This document shows positions 35,560 through 46,188 of a stretch of DNA of 64,000 nucleotides, one piece after another (position 1 is the stretch's first letter; every line of letters begins with the position of its first letter). The stretch is from Betaproteobacteria bacterium (GTDB lineage: Bacteria > Pseudomonadota > Gammaproteobacteria > Burkholderiales > Rhodocyclaceae), in assembly GCA_009777245.1 (NCBI GenBank), contig WRMF01000001.1, forward strand, positions 62,001 through 126,000, in the 5' to 3' direction. The notes under the pieces were generated by a model. It worked only from the letters and a program-made list of their open reading frames with translations, was not told the DNA's origin and made no database searches. The position numbers and the translations under genes are program-made.

Positions 35560-36210
35560 TTAAGGTTTCAAGGTTTCAAGCCTGTGTAACCATGCGTCGA
35601 AATGCGGGCAATCCTTACGCAAGGCATCAAGCCCGATTTCACAAGCAATCAACGGGCCATGAAATGTTTTCCGGTAATTGGGCATAGCGGCCAGAATGCG
35701 CTTGGACGGCGCTGTGCTCGAATCATCGTTTATATCTTCCGGCGCAGAACCTGCCCGCGCCTGCTGTAATGCCTGAACGGTTCGTGTATTCGTCCATTCG
35801 GAAAAACGTGATGCGTCTACGAACAACAGCGCCTCGAATTCATGCGCCTGAATATAAGGGATGAAGTTTGGCTGACCGATGTCGGAAGCCATTTCTTGCT
35901 CAACCAAGGCTGCCTTGTCCGCTCCATTTTTTAATTTTGCCCACTTTGGGCTATTCTTGCCGGGGAAATCACCAGGCAGACCGTACAGGTCAAACATGGT
36001 CGAAACATGCGCGTTGGCATCTTGCCTGCACAATCGTTCGATTTGCGTCTTGGTTTTGGCATAACTGGTCATGCCGCCTTTATGCCCGGAACTCGTTCTG
36101 ACGAGGGAGTACGTGAGATATAACCCTTGAGGCGAATAGTGCGGTTGCAGAAGCTCCCGCACGAAAGTTTCCTCGGTTTGCCCTTCTACCAGCAGATGAA
36201 CCCGGCTCAT
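35560..36210 (-). CDS. DUF4276 family protein, probable Toprim-like partner of an ATPase
   Basis: 216 residues starting MSRVHLLVEGQTEETFVREL. The glutamate of VEGQTEE (E9) and the aspartates of FDLYGLPGDFPG (D74, D81) fit the acidic triad of a Toprim-like nuclease. QAHEFEALLFVD and APSKRI are further DUF4276 hallmarks. The start overlaps the stop of the ATPase gene by 4 bases, so the two are one unit. ATPase-plus-Toprim pairs are the plan of OLD, Gabija and PARIS defence systems; a phage-defence role here is inference from this and from the neighbouring restriction remnants. Upstream in-frame codons to 36276 are unlikely to be used. Confidence 0.85.
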   Translation of the reverse strand: MSRVHLLVEGQTEETFVRELLQPHYSPQGLYLTYSLVRTSSGHKGGMTSYAKTKTQIERLCRQDANAHVSTMFDLYGLPGDFPGKNSPKWAKLKNGADKAALVEQEMASDIGQPNFIPYIQAHEFEALLFVDASRFSEWTNTRTVQALQQARAGSAPEDINDDSSTAPSKRILAAMPNYRKTFHGPLIACEIGLDALRKDCPHFDAWLHRLETLKP

Positions 36211-37304
36211 CGCGTCGGCCTCCCGCCCAACAGGTTTTTCTTCCACAACTCGCCCAGGGTGTACTCGTCCAGCCACTCGCGCAAAATATCAGTATCCAAC
36301 CGCCGCAAGACGGACGCTTCATTCTGCTTATCCGCAACAATCAAATCTTCGGCGTCAAATTCACTGACCAATTCAACAGACTGCGTGGAAACGATCAACT
36401 GGTGCTGTTGTGAAGCCGATTTCATCAAATCGGCTAATACTGTTATGGCAAATGGATGCAGACCAAGCTCCGGTTCGTCTATGAGTATGGTGGCGGGCAC
36501 AAACTTTTCAGGTTGCAGCAACACGGTCGCCAGACACATGAAGCGTAGCGTTCCATCAGACAAGGCGCTGGCTGGAAAAGGGATGTCCTGTCCGAGTTCC
36601 GTCCATTCGAGCTGGATTTTTTCCTTGTTATCTACCGTTGGACGCAAATGAAAATCGCCAAAAAACGGCGCGACAAGCTGAACAGCCTTGACGATACGCT
36701 TGTAGTACGATTCGTTTTGAGACTTCAGCCGATAAAGAAAAGCGGCCAGATTGCGAGCATCATCGCGCAGGCGTTCGTTGTCGTTGATGCCGTGTACCTG
36801 CTTGACCAGTGCGCTGTGACTGGTGTCGTGAAAATGGTAGAGACGCCAGCTACGCATGGCGGGAACAACAAAATTATAGATGTTGGTGCGATTTTTCTGA
36901 TCTTCTGTATACGCTTCAAAATGACCGGAACACGGACGCCAATCGCCATGATCCTTCCACCACAACGCTTCGTGCGCGAACATCATGCGATTGTCCTGCG
37001 TAGGGCGCAGGGTGAAACGATAACCGTTTTCACCAAAATACAGTTCGGCCTGTAGATTTTCCGTTTTTTTGCGCCCGTAATGCAAAAGCGCGTCCGGTCC
37101 ACCCATCTCGCCTACGGCAAGCTGCAACTGCTGATCCAGTATGCGATTGATCAAGCGAAAAAACCCGATGAAATTGGATTTTCCGGCGCCGTTGGCGCCG
37201 ATCAATACATTAAGCCGGGCAAGCGCTATGTCGCACTCGGCAATAGATTTGTAGCCTCGCAGTTTCAGAAGCGAAATCTGCTTCCGATCGGTGACTTCTT
37301 TCAT
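36207..37304 (-). CDS. AAA family ATPase (AAA_21/SMC-like), partner of DUF4276 protein
   Basis: 365 residues with an ABC/SMC-type ATPase core split by a helical insert: Walker A IGANGAGKSN (residues 35-44), signature LSDGTLRF (248-255), Walker B TILIDEPELGLHP (272-284) and a STQS switch (306-309). LLKLRGYKSIAECDIALARL is the usual start of this predicted-ATPase family. It overlaps the DUF4276 gene. In related systems the ATPase senses an invader signal and releases or activates the nuclease; that is inferred, not shown here. Both genes look intact, unlike the neighbouring type III remnants. Confidence 0.9.
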   Translation of the reverse strand: MKEVTDRKQISLLKLRGYKSIAECDIALARLNVLIGANGAGKSNFIGFFRLINRILDQQLQLAVGEMGGPDALLHYGRKKTENLQAELYFGENGYRFTLRPTQDNRMMFAHEALWWKDHGDWRPCSGHFEAYTEDQKNRTNIYNFVVPAMRSWRLYHFHDTSHSALVKQVHGINDNERLRDDARNLAAFLYRLKSQNESYYKRIVKAVQLVAPFFGDFHLRPTVDNKEKIQLEWTELGQDIPFPASALSDGTLRFMCLATVLLQPEKFVPATILIDEPELGLHPFAITVLADLMKSASQQHQLIVSTQSVELVSEFDAEDLIVADKQNEASVLRRLDTDILREWLDEYTLGELWKKNLLGGRPTR

Positions 37305-37458
37305 GGCGGCGTTCCGTCCAAATGCCTAATTGTCATATCAGTTACGGCTTGCTGCGCTCGCCTTCCGGTTTACGCTGCCTCAATTACGCAATGATAGCTT
37401 TTTTCCGGCGCAGGCACTCTGGTTTCGGTCGCCGTTCCTGGCATCCGGCATTCCGCGC

Positions 37459-38550
37459 CTATACGTTGAACAAAAAATTCATCACGTCCCCGTCCTTTAC
37501 CACGTAGTCCTTGCCTTCGGCGCGCATCTTGCCCGCTTCTTTCGCGCCTGCTTCCCCGTTATAGAGAATAAAATCATCGAAGGCGATAGTCTGCGCCCTG
37601 ATAAAACCGCGCTCAAAATCGGTGTGGATGACGCCTGCCGATTTGGGGGCGGTGTCGCCCGCACGAATAGTCCAGGCGCGAACTTCCTTCACTCCGGCAG
37701 TAAAGAATGTTTGCAGGCCAAGGAGCTTGTAACCGGCGCGAATCAGGCGATTCAATCCGGGTTCAGCAAGGTTCATGGCTGCGAGAAAGTCCGTCTTGTC
37801 CGCGTCGTCAAGGTCGGCAATCTCGGCCTCAATCGCGGCGCACAGGGCGACGACTTCCGCTCCTTCAGCCGCAGCGCGTTGTCGCACGGCTTCAAGATGA
37901 GGATTGCCGACAAATCCATCCTCGGCCACATTGGCGGCGTAGAGCACGGGCTTTTCGGTGATGAGACACAACGGCTTTATAAGAGCGCGTTCTTCCTTTG
38001 AGAGAGCCAATGTACGCGCCGCGCCGCCGGAATCAAGCCCTACAAGGCATTTTTCCAGCACGGCAAGCATTGCCTTTGCCTCCTTGTCGCCGGTATTGGC
38101 AGGGCGCCTGAAGCGGTTGATGGCCTTGTCGACAGTGGCAAGATCAGCCAGCAGAAGCTCGGTGTCAATGATTTCAATGTCCCGCGCCGGGTCAATATCG
38201 CCGGAAACGTGGGCGATGTTTTCGTCGGCAAAGCAGCGAACAACATGCACAATGGCGTTGGTTTCGCGGATGTTGGCAAGAAACTGGTTGCCAAGCCCTT
38301 CTCCCTTGGAAGCGCCCGCTACAAGCCCGGCGATGTCTACAAATTCAACAATGGCGGGCTGGACTTTTTGCGGCTTGACGATTTCAGCCAGTTGTTCGAG
38401 ACGCGCATCCGGCACTTCGACGATGCCGATATTGGGTTCTATGGTGCAGAACGGATAATTGGCCGCGTCAATCCCCGCCTTGGTGAGAGCGTTGAAAAGG
38501 GTGGATTTGCCGACATTGGGCAGACCCACAATCCCGCATTTAAGGCTCAT
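37459..38550 (-). CDS. ychF: Redox-regulated ATPase YchF (Obg family)
   Basis: P-loop protein that prefers ATP over GTP and binds ribosomes. [20 protein letters not shown] carries the G1 motif. The G3 region is [22 protein letters not shown], and the altered G4 reads [12 protein letters not shown]. The C-terminal TGS domain ends in [17 protein letters not shown]. The length of 363 residues is exactly the family size. pth, the frequent neighbour, is absent. Confidence 0.97.
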   Translation of the reverse strand: MSLKCGIVGLPNVGKSTLFNALTKAGIDAANYPFCTIEPNIGIVEVPDARLEQLAEIVKPQKVQPAIVEFVDIAGLVAGASKGEGLGNQFLANIRETNAIVHVVRCFADENIAHVSGDIDPARDIEIIDTELLLADLATVDKAINRFRRPANTGDKEAKAMLAVLEKCLVGLDSGGAARTLALSKEERALIKPLCLITEKPVLYAANVAEDGFVGNPHLEAVRQRAAAEGAEVVALCAAIEAEIADLDDADKTDFLAAMNLAEPGLNRLIRAGYKLLGLQTFFTAGVKEVRAWTIRAGDTAPKSAGVIHTDFERGFIRAQTIAFDDFILYNGEAGAKEAGKMRAEGKDYVVKDGDVMNFLFNV

Positions 38551-38576
38551 GATAAAAATTCCAGATGAAGAAAAAA

Positions 38577-39437
38577 TCAGCGAAAAACAATGGTCTTGTT
38601 GTTATATACCAGCACCCGGTCTTCCAGATGATAGCGTAATCCCCGCGCCAGTACAGCCTTTTCGATGTCCTTGCCGTAATGCACCAGATCATCGGGTTGG
38701 TCAGAATGATCCACGCGCACCACGTCCTGCTCGATGATAGGCCCCTGATCCAGATCGGCGGTAACGTAATGGCAGGTCGCGCCAATCAGTTTCACCCCGC
38801 GCAAAAAAGCCTGATGATAGGGCTTCGCGCCGACAAAACTGGGCAGAAAACTGTGGTGGATGTTGATTATTTGCCCCGGATAACGTTCGCACATTTCGCC
38901 GGAAAGAATCTGCATGTAACGCGCAAGCACCATCACATCGCCTTTTGCTTCCTCAAAAATGAACATGACTTTTCCGTAAGCCGCCGCCTTGTTTTCCGGC
39001 GTTACCGGCACGTAATGGAAGGGGATGCCGTGCCACTCGACAAAGCCCCTTAGCGTCTCATGATTGGAAATGACGCAGGGAATATCAATGTCCAGGTCTT
39101 TGGACTGCCAGCGTCCAAGAAGGTCATAGAGGCAATGTTCCTGTTTCGAGACCAGAAGCACGACCCGTTTTTTGCGGGCGCTGTCGGTTATCTTCCAGGT
39201 CATGCCGAAACGGTCGGCCACGGGAGCGAATTTTTGCCGGAAGGTTTCGAGGTCAAACGGTAAAGAATCCGCCATCACTTCCTCGCGCATAAAAAACTGC
39301 CCGGCGTCTTCGTCGGAGTGGTGGCGGGCTTCGGAAATCCAGCCGCCATGTCCGGCGATAAATCCGCTAACAGCGGCGACAATGCCGACCTGATCGGGAC
39401 AGGAAAGGGTAATGGTATAACGACGGGATGAAGTCAT
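38577..39437 (-). CDS. purU: Formyltetrahydrofolate deformylase PurU
   Basis: Hydrolyses 10-formyl-THF to THF and formate, balancing one-carbon pools. An N-terminal ACT domain ([20 protein letters not shown]) is followed by a formyltransferase-like domain with the catalytic asparagine in CVISNHETL, histidine in [16 protein letters not shown] and aspartate in [12 protein letters not shown]. The ATG at 39437 has GGAGACA upstream and gives 286 residues, the usual length. Confidence 0.96.
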   Translation of the reverse strand: MTSSRRYTITLSCPDQVGIVAAVSGFIAGHGGWISEARHHSDEDAGQFFMREEVMADSLPFDLETFRQKFAPVADRFGMTWKITDSARKKRVVLLVSKQEHCLYDLLGRWQSKDLDIDIPCVISNHETLRGFVEWHGIPFHYVPVTPENKAAAYGKVMFIFEEAKGDVMVLARYMQILSGEMCERYPGQIINIHHSFLPSFVGAKPYHQAFLRGVKLIGATCHYVTADLDQGPIIEQDVVRVDHSDQPDDLVHYGKDIEKAVLARGLRYHLEDRVLVYNNKTIVFR

Positions 39438-39483
39438 GTAAGGTGTCTCCAAAATGCGGCTTATAACCCGTAATGATAAGCCG

Positions 39484-39510
39484 AAGGCTCCGTTTTTCAG
39501 GCGGAGCCTT
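39484..39510. other. Hairpin between purU and phaC
   Basis: Perfect 9-bp arms AAGGCTCCG and CGGAGCCTT with a 9-base loop, 27 bases after the phaC stop. The minus strand lacks a T run after it, so termination is possible but weak. Confidence 0.5.
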
Positions 39511-39536
39511 TGCTATGGTTGCCAGGCAGCCGGGCG

Positions 39537-41390
39537 TCAAACCACCCGCTCTTTCACGTAACGCCCCGGAGCCGGTTCGATCGGACGATATTTGCTGTTG
39601 CCGTAAGTCTTGGTCGCGGCCTTTTCGCCATCGCCAAACCGCTTCAACCAGGCCGACCAGTTGTTCCACCAGCTTCCCTTGTTTTCCGTCGCGGCGGCAA
39701 GCCAGCCTTGCGCGTCGGCTTTCAGATCTTCGTTCGTCCAGTAACTCCGCTTGTTCTTGGAAGCAGGATTTACAACACCGGCAATGTGCCCGGAAGCGCC
39801 GAGAACAAAACGCGCCTCCCCGCTCAAAAGCCGGGTGCTCTGGTAGGCGGTGTGCCAGGGAACGATATGGTCTTCGCGCGAGGCCAAAATATAAACAGGC
39901 ATGTCAAGCTGACCGAGATCAACGCGCACTCCGCACATTTCCAGCTTACCGGGAATGCGAAGGAAGTTGTTGAAATACATGTTCCGCATGTACCAGCAGG
40001 CAAAGGGGCCGGGCAGGTTGGTGGAGTCGGCATTCCAGTAAAGAATGTCGAACGCTTGCGGCTTCTGCCCCTTCAGATAATTGTTGGTGACATAATTCCA
40101 GACCAGATCATTGGGACGCAGCATGGAAAAGGTGTTTTGCAGTTCCATCGCCTGCATCAGCCCGCCCTTGCCGATAGCCGCCTCCTTGGTGGCAAGGAAT
40201 TGCTCGTCAATGAAGAGGCTGATCTCGCCCGTATCGGAGAAATCCAGCATCGTAGTGAGCAAAGTCAGCGAGGCGGCGGGTTTTTCGCCCCGCCCCGCCA
40301 ATACCGCCAACGCCGAGGCAAGCATGGTTCCGCCCACGCAAAAGCCGACTGCGTTCAAATCTTTCCGTTTTGTTATCTCCTGCACGAGGCGAATCGCAGT
40401 GATCGGCCCTTTCTCCAGACAATCGTCCCAGGTCAATGCGCTCTCTTCCTTGCCCGGATTCTTCCAGGACACAAGGAATACCGTGTGGCCCTGCTCGACC
40501 AGAAAGCGAACCATCGAATTGTCCGGCTGCAAGTCCAGGATGTAAAACTTGTTGATACAGGGCGGCACGAAGAGAATCGGACGAGCGGCAACCTTGTCTG
40601 TGAGCGGCGCGTACTGAATCAACTGAATCACGCCGTTTTCAAAGATGACCTGCCCTTCCGTTATGGCAAGATTTCCGCCTACTTCAAAGACCGACTCGTC
40701 AGTCATGGCAATCCGGCCTTTTTCCATGTCGCTGATAAGATTGCCGATTCCGGCGGTGATGCTTTGCCCCTGGGTTTCCACCGCGAGCTTGATGACTTCC
40801 GGGTTGGTCGCCGCAAAATTGGTGGGCGACATGGCATCGGAGTACTGGCGGACGGCAAAGCGCAGCTTATCCTTGGCGCGCGTATCCTCGACCGGCAAGA
40901 CTTCCATCACGTCAAACAAATATTTCGAGTTCAGGAGATAGGTCTGGCGAATAAAGTCGTAAATCGGGCTGGATTGCCATTCCGGCGAGGAAAAGCGGCG
41001 ATCCGTCGCCTCCGCCTGAACGGAAAAGTCCGCCGACTGTCCGACGCTCTTGGCAAGCGTCGCCTGCCATAGCTTCGCCTGATTCTGGAACAGTTCATCC
41101 TGCAAGGCTTTCAGCGCGTCCGCCGTCTCCTTCGGATACTGCATGGAAGGCGGCAGAATTTCCGAAAGATCAGGCAACTGCGGCATTTGCGGCATTGCCG
41201 GAAAAGCCTGCATCTGCGGCATCTGCGGCACGGACTGCATCTGCTGCGCTAATTGCGGCATTTGCTGGAGAAATGAGGAAAACCCCTGCGCCATGCTTTG
41301 TCCAGCCTGGAAAAACTGCTGAAAAAACTCATTTTGCGTATTTTGCTGTCCGCCTTCCGCGCCGCCGGAACTCTTTGCATCCTCTGACAT
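39537..41390 (-). CDS. phaC: Class I polyhydroxyalkanoate synthase PhaC
   Basis: Polymerises 3-hydroxyacyl-CoA (mainly 3-hydroxybutyryl-CoA) into storage granules. The alpha/beta-hydrolase triad reads C351 in GFCVGG (lipase-box variant), D507 in SREDHIVPW and H535 in GASGHIAGVVNP. The PhaC N-domain (FIRQTYLLNSKYL) and the tryptophan-rich C-terminus (SWWNNWSAWLKRFG) are present. At 617 residues it is somewhat long because residues 41-75 are a Met-Pro-Gln repeat. phaA, phaB and phaR are not adjacent. Its transcript would start in the structured region to the right. Confidence 0.97.
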   Translation of the reverse strand: MSEDAKSSGGAEGGQQNTQNEFFQQFFQAGQSMAQGFSSFLQQMPQLAQQMQSVPQMPQMQAFPAMPQMPQLPDLSEILPPSMQYPKETADALKALQDELFQNQAKLWQATLAKSVGQSADFSVQAEATDRRFSSPEWQSSPIYDFIRQTYLLNSKYLFDVMEVLPVEDTRAKDKLRFAVRQYSDAMSPTNFAATNPEVIKLAVETQGQSITAGIGNLISDMEKGRIAMTDESVFEVGGNLAITEGQVIFENGVIQLIQYAPLTDKVAARPILFVPPCINKFYILDLQPDNSMVRFLVEQGHTVFLVSWKNPGKEESALTWDDCLEKGPITAIRLVQEITKRKDLNAVGFCVGGTMLASALAVLAGRGEKPAASLTLLTTMLDFSDTGEISLFIDEQFLATKEAAIGKGGLMQAMELQNTFSMLRPNDLVWNYVTNNYLKGQKPQAFDILYWNADSTNLPGPFACWYMRNMYFNNFLRIPGKLEMCGVRVDLGQLDMPVYILASREDHIVPWHTAYQSTRLLSGEARFVLGASGHIAGVVNPASKNKRSYWTNEDLKADAQGWLAAATENKGSWWNNWSAWLKRFGDGEKAATKTYGNSKYRPIEPAPGRYVKERVV

Positions 41391-41620
41391 AACAAACCTC
41401 CCGATTAATTAAAAGGTGATTCACAGTAAACCCCCGAATTCTCCTAGCCTGACCCTCGCCTGTCAACCGGAGCGTTTTTGCCAAAGATTCACCATTCATG
41501 GGAGCGACTCTTGCGTTTTCTTGCGCGAATCCATCCCTTTTGCGACCGGCACTCGATACGCCAGTTTTTGTTGCGCCGCAACAACGAGGGACGATATTCT
41601 TTTGTGCGGCGCATATAACC
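41391..41620. other. Intergenic phaC upstream region
   Basis: No gene is supported. It contains a perfect 8-bp hairpin TTGTTGCG-C-CGCAACAA at 41568-41584 and, at 41542-41549, one of several GACCGGC motifs that recur in the terminator at 41709-41757. The phaC promoter must be here but no clear -35/-10 pair stands out. Confidence 0.4.
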
Positions 41621-41649
41621 TTGTGCATATGCGGCATTTGGTGAATAAT
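41621..41649 (+). promoter_or_regulatory. Predicted promoter for an intergenic small RNA
   Basis: Plus strand TTGTGC (41621-41626), 17-base spacer, AATAAT (41644-41649). Transcription would start near 41656. It faces away from phaC, and no protein gene follows on this strand. Confidence 0.5.
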
Positions 41650-41655
41650 GCACCG

Positions 41656-41757
41656 CAACAAGGCTAGTCCTTGTGACGTTGTCTCCTCTCCACCTTTGTG
41701 TGGATTTTGCGCCGGTCGCGGTGTTGCTCCTTTCAGCTTGCGACCGGCGCTTTTTTT
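41656..41757 (+). ncRNA. Predicted small regulatory RNA between phaC and hisD
   Basis: About 100 bases on the plus strand, where both neighbouring genes are on the minus strand. The parts in order are: a small hairpin ACAAGG-CTAGT-CCTTGT (41658-41674); an unpaired C/U-rich stretch TCTCCTCTCCACC (41683-41695) complementary to Shine-Dalgarno sequences; and a strong terminator hairpin (41709-41750) whose 20-base loop holds GCTCCTTTC, a second anti-Shine-Dalgarno-like motif, followed by seven T. This plan is typical of trans-acting sRNAs that block ribosome binding. The 5-prime end is inferred from the promoter. No open reading frame of quality is present. Confidence 0.5.
41709..41757 (+). terminator. 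Strong rho-independent terminator on the plus strand
   Basis: Perfect 11-bp arms GCGCCGGTCGC and GCGACCGGCGC, then T7 at 41751-41757. On the minus strand the hairpin is followed by AAAATCC, so it is not a normal terminator for hisD. Confidence 0.85.
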
Positions 41758-41823
41758 GCGAGGCCGTCTGTACGGGCTTCGTTGATTCAAAGCGACAGGC
41801 AAGCCCGTATTCCAGCCCGCATC

Positions 41824-43125
41824 TCATATTTCCATGCGGTATCTGGCCGAAGCTGCGTGGGCGGGCAGACCTTCGCCATCGGCCAGAATGCCTGCCACTT
41901 CTCCCAGATACTTCGCGCCTTCGCTTGATACCTCAATCAGGCTGGAGCGTTTCTGAAAGTCGTACACTCCCAATGGCGACGAAAAGCGGGCGCTGCCAGA
42001 AGTAGGCAGGACATGATTGGGGCCGGCGCAATAATCGCCCAAAGATTCAGAAGTATAAGCGCCGATGAAAATCGAGCCGGCATGGCGGATTTTTGCCACC
42101 CAGGACGCGGCGTCTTCCAGCGCCAGTTCCAAATGCTCCGGCGCTACCCGGTTGGAGACGCTGACGGCCTCTTCAAGATCGCGGACATGAATCATGGCTC
42201 CGCGCCCTTCCAGCGCCGCCCGAATGACCGTCTGACGCGGCATGGTCGGCAACAACCGTTCCATGCTGGCAAGCACGAGGTCAATGTAGTCTCTGTCTGG
42301 ACATACGAAAATACTCTGCGCCAGTTCGTCATGCTCGGCCTGGCTGAACAAATCCATCGCCATCCAGTCCGGATCTACGCTACCGTCGGCAAGCACGAGA
42401 ATTTCCGAAGGCCCCGCCACCATATCAATGCCGACAATGCCGAAAACCCGCCGCTTGGCGCAAGCGACATAGGCATTGCCGGGGCCTACGATCTTGTCTA
42501 CGCGGGGAATGGTTTGGGTTCCATAGGCAAGTGCGCCAATGGCCTGCGCTCCGCCAACGGCAAACATCCGATAAACCCCGGTAAGCTCGGCGGCGGCCAG
42601 CACCAGTAGGTTTCTTTCCCCATCCGGCATGGGCGCAACCATGATAAGTTCTTTCACCCCCGCGACGCGGGCGGGAATCGCGTTCATAAGCACCGAGGAA
42701 GGATAAGCGGCCTTTCCGCCCGGAACATATAGACCGACCCGATCAATCGGCCTCACCACCTGCCCCAGACGGATGCCGTTTTCTTCCGTGTAATCCCAGC
42801 CTTCCTGAATCTGATGCTCGTGAAAACGGCGAATTCGCGCTGCGGCTTCTTCCAGCGCCGACTTTTGCGCGGCTGAAAGTCCGTTCAAGGCGTTTATCCA
42901 TTCGGAACGGGGAATTTCCAACGCCGCCACATCTGGCGCGATAAGCCGATCAAAGCGTTCGGTGTAGGCCAATACCGCCTTGTCGCCCCTGCTTTTTACC
43001 TCGGCGAGAATATCCGCCACGGTTTTTTCGATAGCTTCATCCTGAGCGCTATCGAAAGCCAGAAGTTCATCCAGCCGCGCCGAAAAATCGGATTGGCTGC
43101 TGCAAAGTCGCCTGATATTCAACAT
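41824..43125 (-). CDS. hisD: Histidinol dehydrogenase
   Basis: Last two steps of histidine synthesis, oxidising histidinol to histidine with NAD in a zinc-dependent reaction. Key blocks: [62 protein letters not shown] and, near the end, [13 protein letters not shown], holding the zinc and catalytic histidines. The length of 433 residues is normal. It overlaps hisG by 7 bases; no other his genes lie in the window. Confidence 0.97.
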   Translation of the reverse strand: MLNIRRLCSSQSDFSARLDELLAFDSAQDEAIEKTVADILAEVKSRGDKAVLAYTERFDRLIAPDVAALEIPRSEWINALNGLSAAQKSALEEAAARIRRFHEHQIQEGWDYTEENGIRLGQVVRPIDRVGLYVPGGKAAYPSSVLMNAIPARVAGVKELIMVAPMPDGERNLLVLAAAELTGVYRMFAVGGAQAIGALAYGTQTIPRVDKIVGPGNAYVACAKRRVFGIVGIDMVAGPSEILVLADGSVDPDWMAMDLFSQAEHDELAQSIFVCPDRDYIDLVLASMERLLPTMPRQTVIRAALEGRGAMIHVRDLEEAVSVSNRVAPEHLELALEDAASWVAKIRHAGSIFIGAYTSESLGDYCAGPNHVLPTSGSARFSSPLGVYDFQKRSSLIEVSSEGAKYLGEVAGILADGEGLPAHAASARYRMEI

Positions 43126-43775
43126 GGGTTTTTCCCCCCGACGCTCCGAAAAGCGTCAATAATTGGTTGCAAGAGAGGATGTTTCAGTTTGAGCGCGGCT
43201 TGATTGACAATCAGGCGGGCGGAAATATCCATGATGTGTTCTACCGCGACCAGACGATTGGCTTTCAGGGTCGCGCCGGAAGCGACCAGGTCGACAATGG
43301 CGTCCGAGAGGCCGACCAAAGGCGCAAGTTCCATGGAGCCGTAGAGTTTTATCAGGTCTACATGCACGCCCTTGGCGGCGAAATGTTCGCGGGCGGCGTG
43401 AATGTATTTGGTCGCCACTTTCAGCCTTGCCCCTTGCCGCACCGCGTTGGCGTAATCGAATCCTTCCGGCGCGGCGACCATCATCCGGCAATGCGCGATA
43501 CCCAGGTCAAGCGGCTGATAGAGTCCCATGCCGCCATGTTCGATCAGCACATCCTTGCCCGCCACGCCCATATCAGCCGCGCCGTACTGGACATAGGTCG
43601 GCACATCGGCAGCCCGCACAATCACGAAACGCACATCCGGGCGATTGCTTTCGATCACGAGCTTTCGCGAAGTTTCCGGGTCTTCGTCCGGCACGATCCC
43701 CGCCGCCGAAAGAAGCGGCATGGTTTCGGAAAAAATGCGCCCTTTTGCAAGCGCGATGGTGATACTGGTCACGGA
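43119..43775 (-). CDS. hisG: ATP phosphoribosyltransferase, short form HisG
   Basis: First step of histidine synthesis, joining ATP and PRPP. The short form (218 residues) lacks the regulatory C-terminal domain and needs HisZ, which is not in this window. Motifs are [39 protein letters not shown], and the PRPP loop near [18 protein letters not shown] at 43775 is preferred as start because GAGG lies six bases upstream and the family begins there; a TTG three codons earlier is possible. Confidence 0.96.
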   Translation of the reverse strand, partial: SVTSITIALAKGRIFSETMPLLSAAGIVPDEDPETSRKLVIESNRPDVRFVIVRAADVPTYVQYGAADMGVAGKDVLIEHGGMGLYQPLDLGIAHCRMMVAAPEGFDYANAVRQGARLKVATKYIHAAREHFAAKGVHVDLIKLYGSMELAPLVGLSDAIVDLVASGATLKANRLVAVEHIMDISARLIVNQAALKLKHPLLQPIIDAFRSVGGKNPC

Positions 43776-43882
43776 AAACCTCAAAATGCGTGGAAATGAC
43801 GCATTCTAGCGCGATAGCGCATTCCGATGTGTCTTGCAGACGGCAAAATTGCTCACCTCTCCGCGCTTGAATCGAAACAGCT

Positions 43883-44554
43883 TTAACGCAGCAGAACCAG
43901 CAACGCGCCGGAACCGCCATCGCATGGCCTTGCCGGGCAAAAGGCCAGAGTCAGTGCGTGTCGAGTCAACCATTGGCGTGTGAGAGGACGCAATACCGGC
44001 TGCCCGCCGGGGGAAGAGCGCCCTTTGCCGTGGATAACGCGAAGGCAACGCAAGCCGCGCTTTTTGCATTCGTCCAGAAAGTCGTTCAGCAAAATACGCG
44101 CTTCTTCGCGGGTAGCTCCGTGCAAATCAAGTTCCGCCTGAATCACCCAACGCCCGCGCCGTAAATCGGAAAGAGTCCTCCTTGATACGCCATGCGCGAG
44201 GAAAACATCATCTTTCTCTCCTTCCGGCGCAATATCCGGTTCATCCGACGCAGACAGGCTCTCCGCCAATGCCCTTGCTTCTCCGAGTTCACGCTGGCGG
44301 GCAATGGGCGGCAAAGGCTTGGGAAAAAGCGCGACACGATCATTTCGCTGGGGCAATACATCCCGAACAGCGTCCTGCCAGAGTGTTGCGTCCCGCTCTG
44401 CCATAGAGGCGGTCTCCGGCTCCGTTGCCTCATTCCGCACAGGAATCTCATCCCGCGCAGGATCGTTTGCCTTCGCCGCCACCGCACCTTCAGCTTTTCC
44501 CCGCCGCAATTCGCCAAGCGCGGCAAAAGCAGGATGCCCCGCCCGACGGCTCAT
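43883..44554 (-). CDS. Smr domain protein
   Basis: 223 residues. The C-terminal 90 residues form an Smr domain: ELDLHGATREEARILLNDFL and CLRVIHGKGRSSPGGQPVL with the DLHG and HGKG motifs. Such stand-alone Smr proteins (SmrA/SmrB type) are nucleases; E. coli SmrB cuts mRNA on collided ribosomes. The N-terminal 120 residues are charged and poorly structured. Its ATG touches the trxB stop (TAA directly followed by ATG), so it is the last gene of the bio-trxB unit. Confidence 0.9.
   Translation of the reverse strand: MSRRAGHPAFAALGELRRGKAEGAVAAKANDPARDEIPVRNEATEPETASMAERDATLWQDAVRDVLPQRNDRVALFPKPLPPIARQRELGEARALAESLSASDEPDIAPEGEKDDVFLAHGVSRRTLSDLRRGRWVIQAELDLHGATREEARILLNDFLDECKKRGLRCLRVIHGKGRSSPGGQPVLRPLTRQWLTRHALTLAFCPARPCDGGSGALLVLLR

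Positions 44555-46184
<1,630 letters not shown>

Positions 46185-46188
<4 letters not shown>

Noticed and set aside
39510-41072. 520-residue open frame on the plus strand across phaC
   Set aside because: Antisense of phaC; no motif, no ribosome binding site, and phaC has its full catalytic triad on the minus strand.
41656-41700. Resemblance to a tracrRNA (AAGGCTAGTCC)
   Set aside because: The match is short, there are no cas genes and no CRISPR repeats in the window, so it is taken as coincidence.
41329-41802. 157-residue minus-strand frame in the phaC-hisD gap
   Set aside because: Basic, cysteine-rich, with no domain, running into the phaC start and across terminator and hairpin sequences; the structured RNA reading explains the region better.
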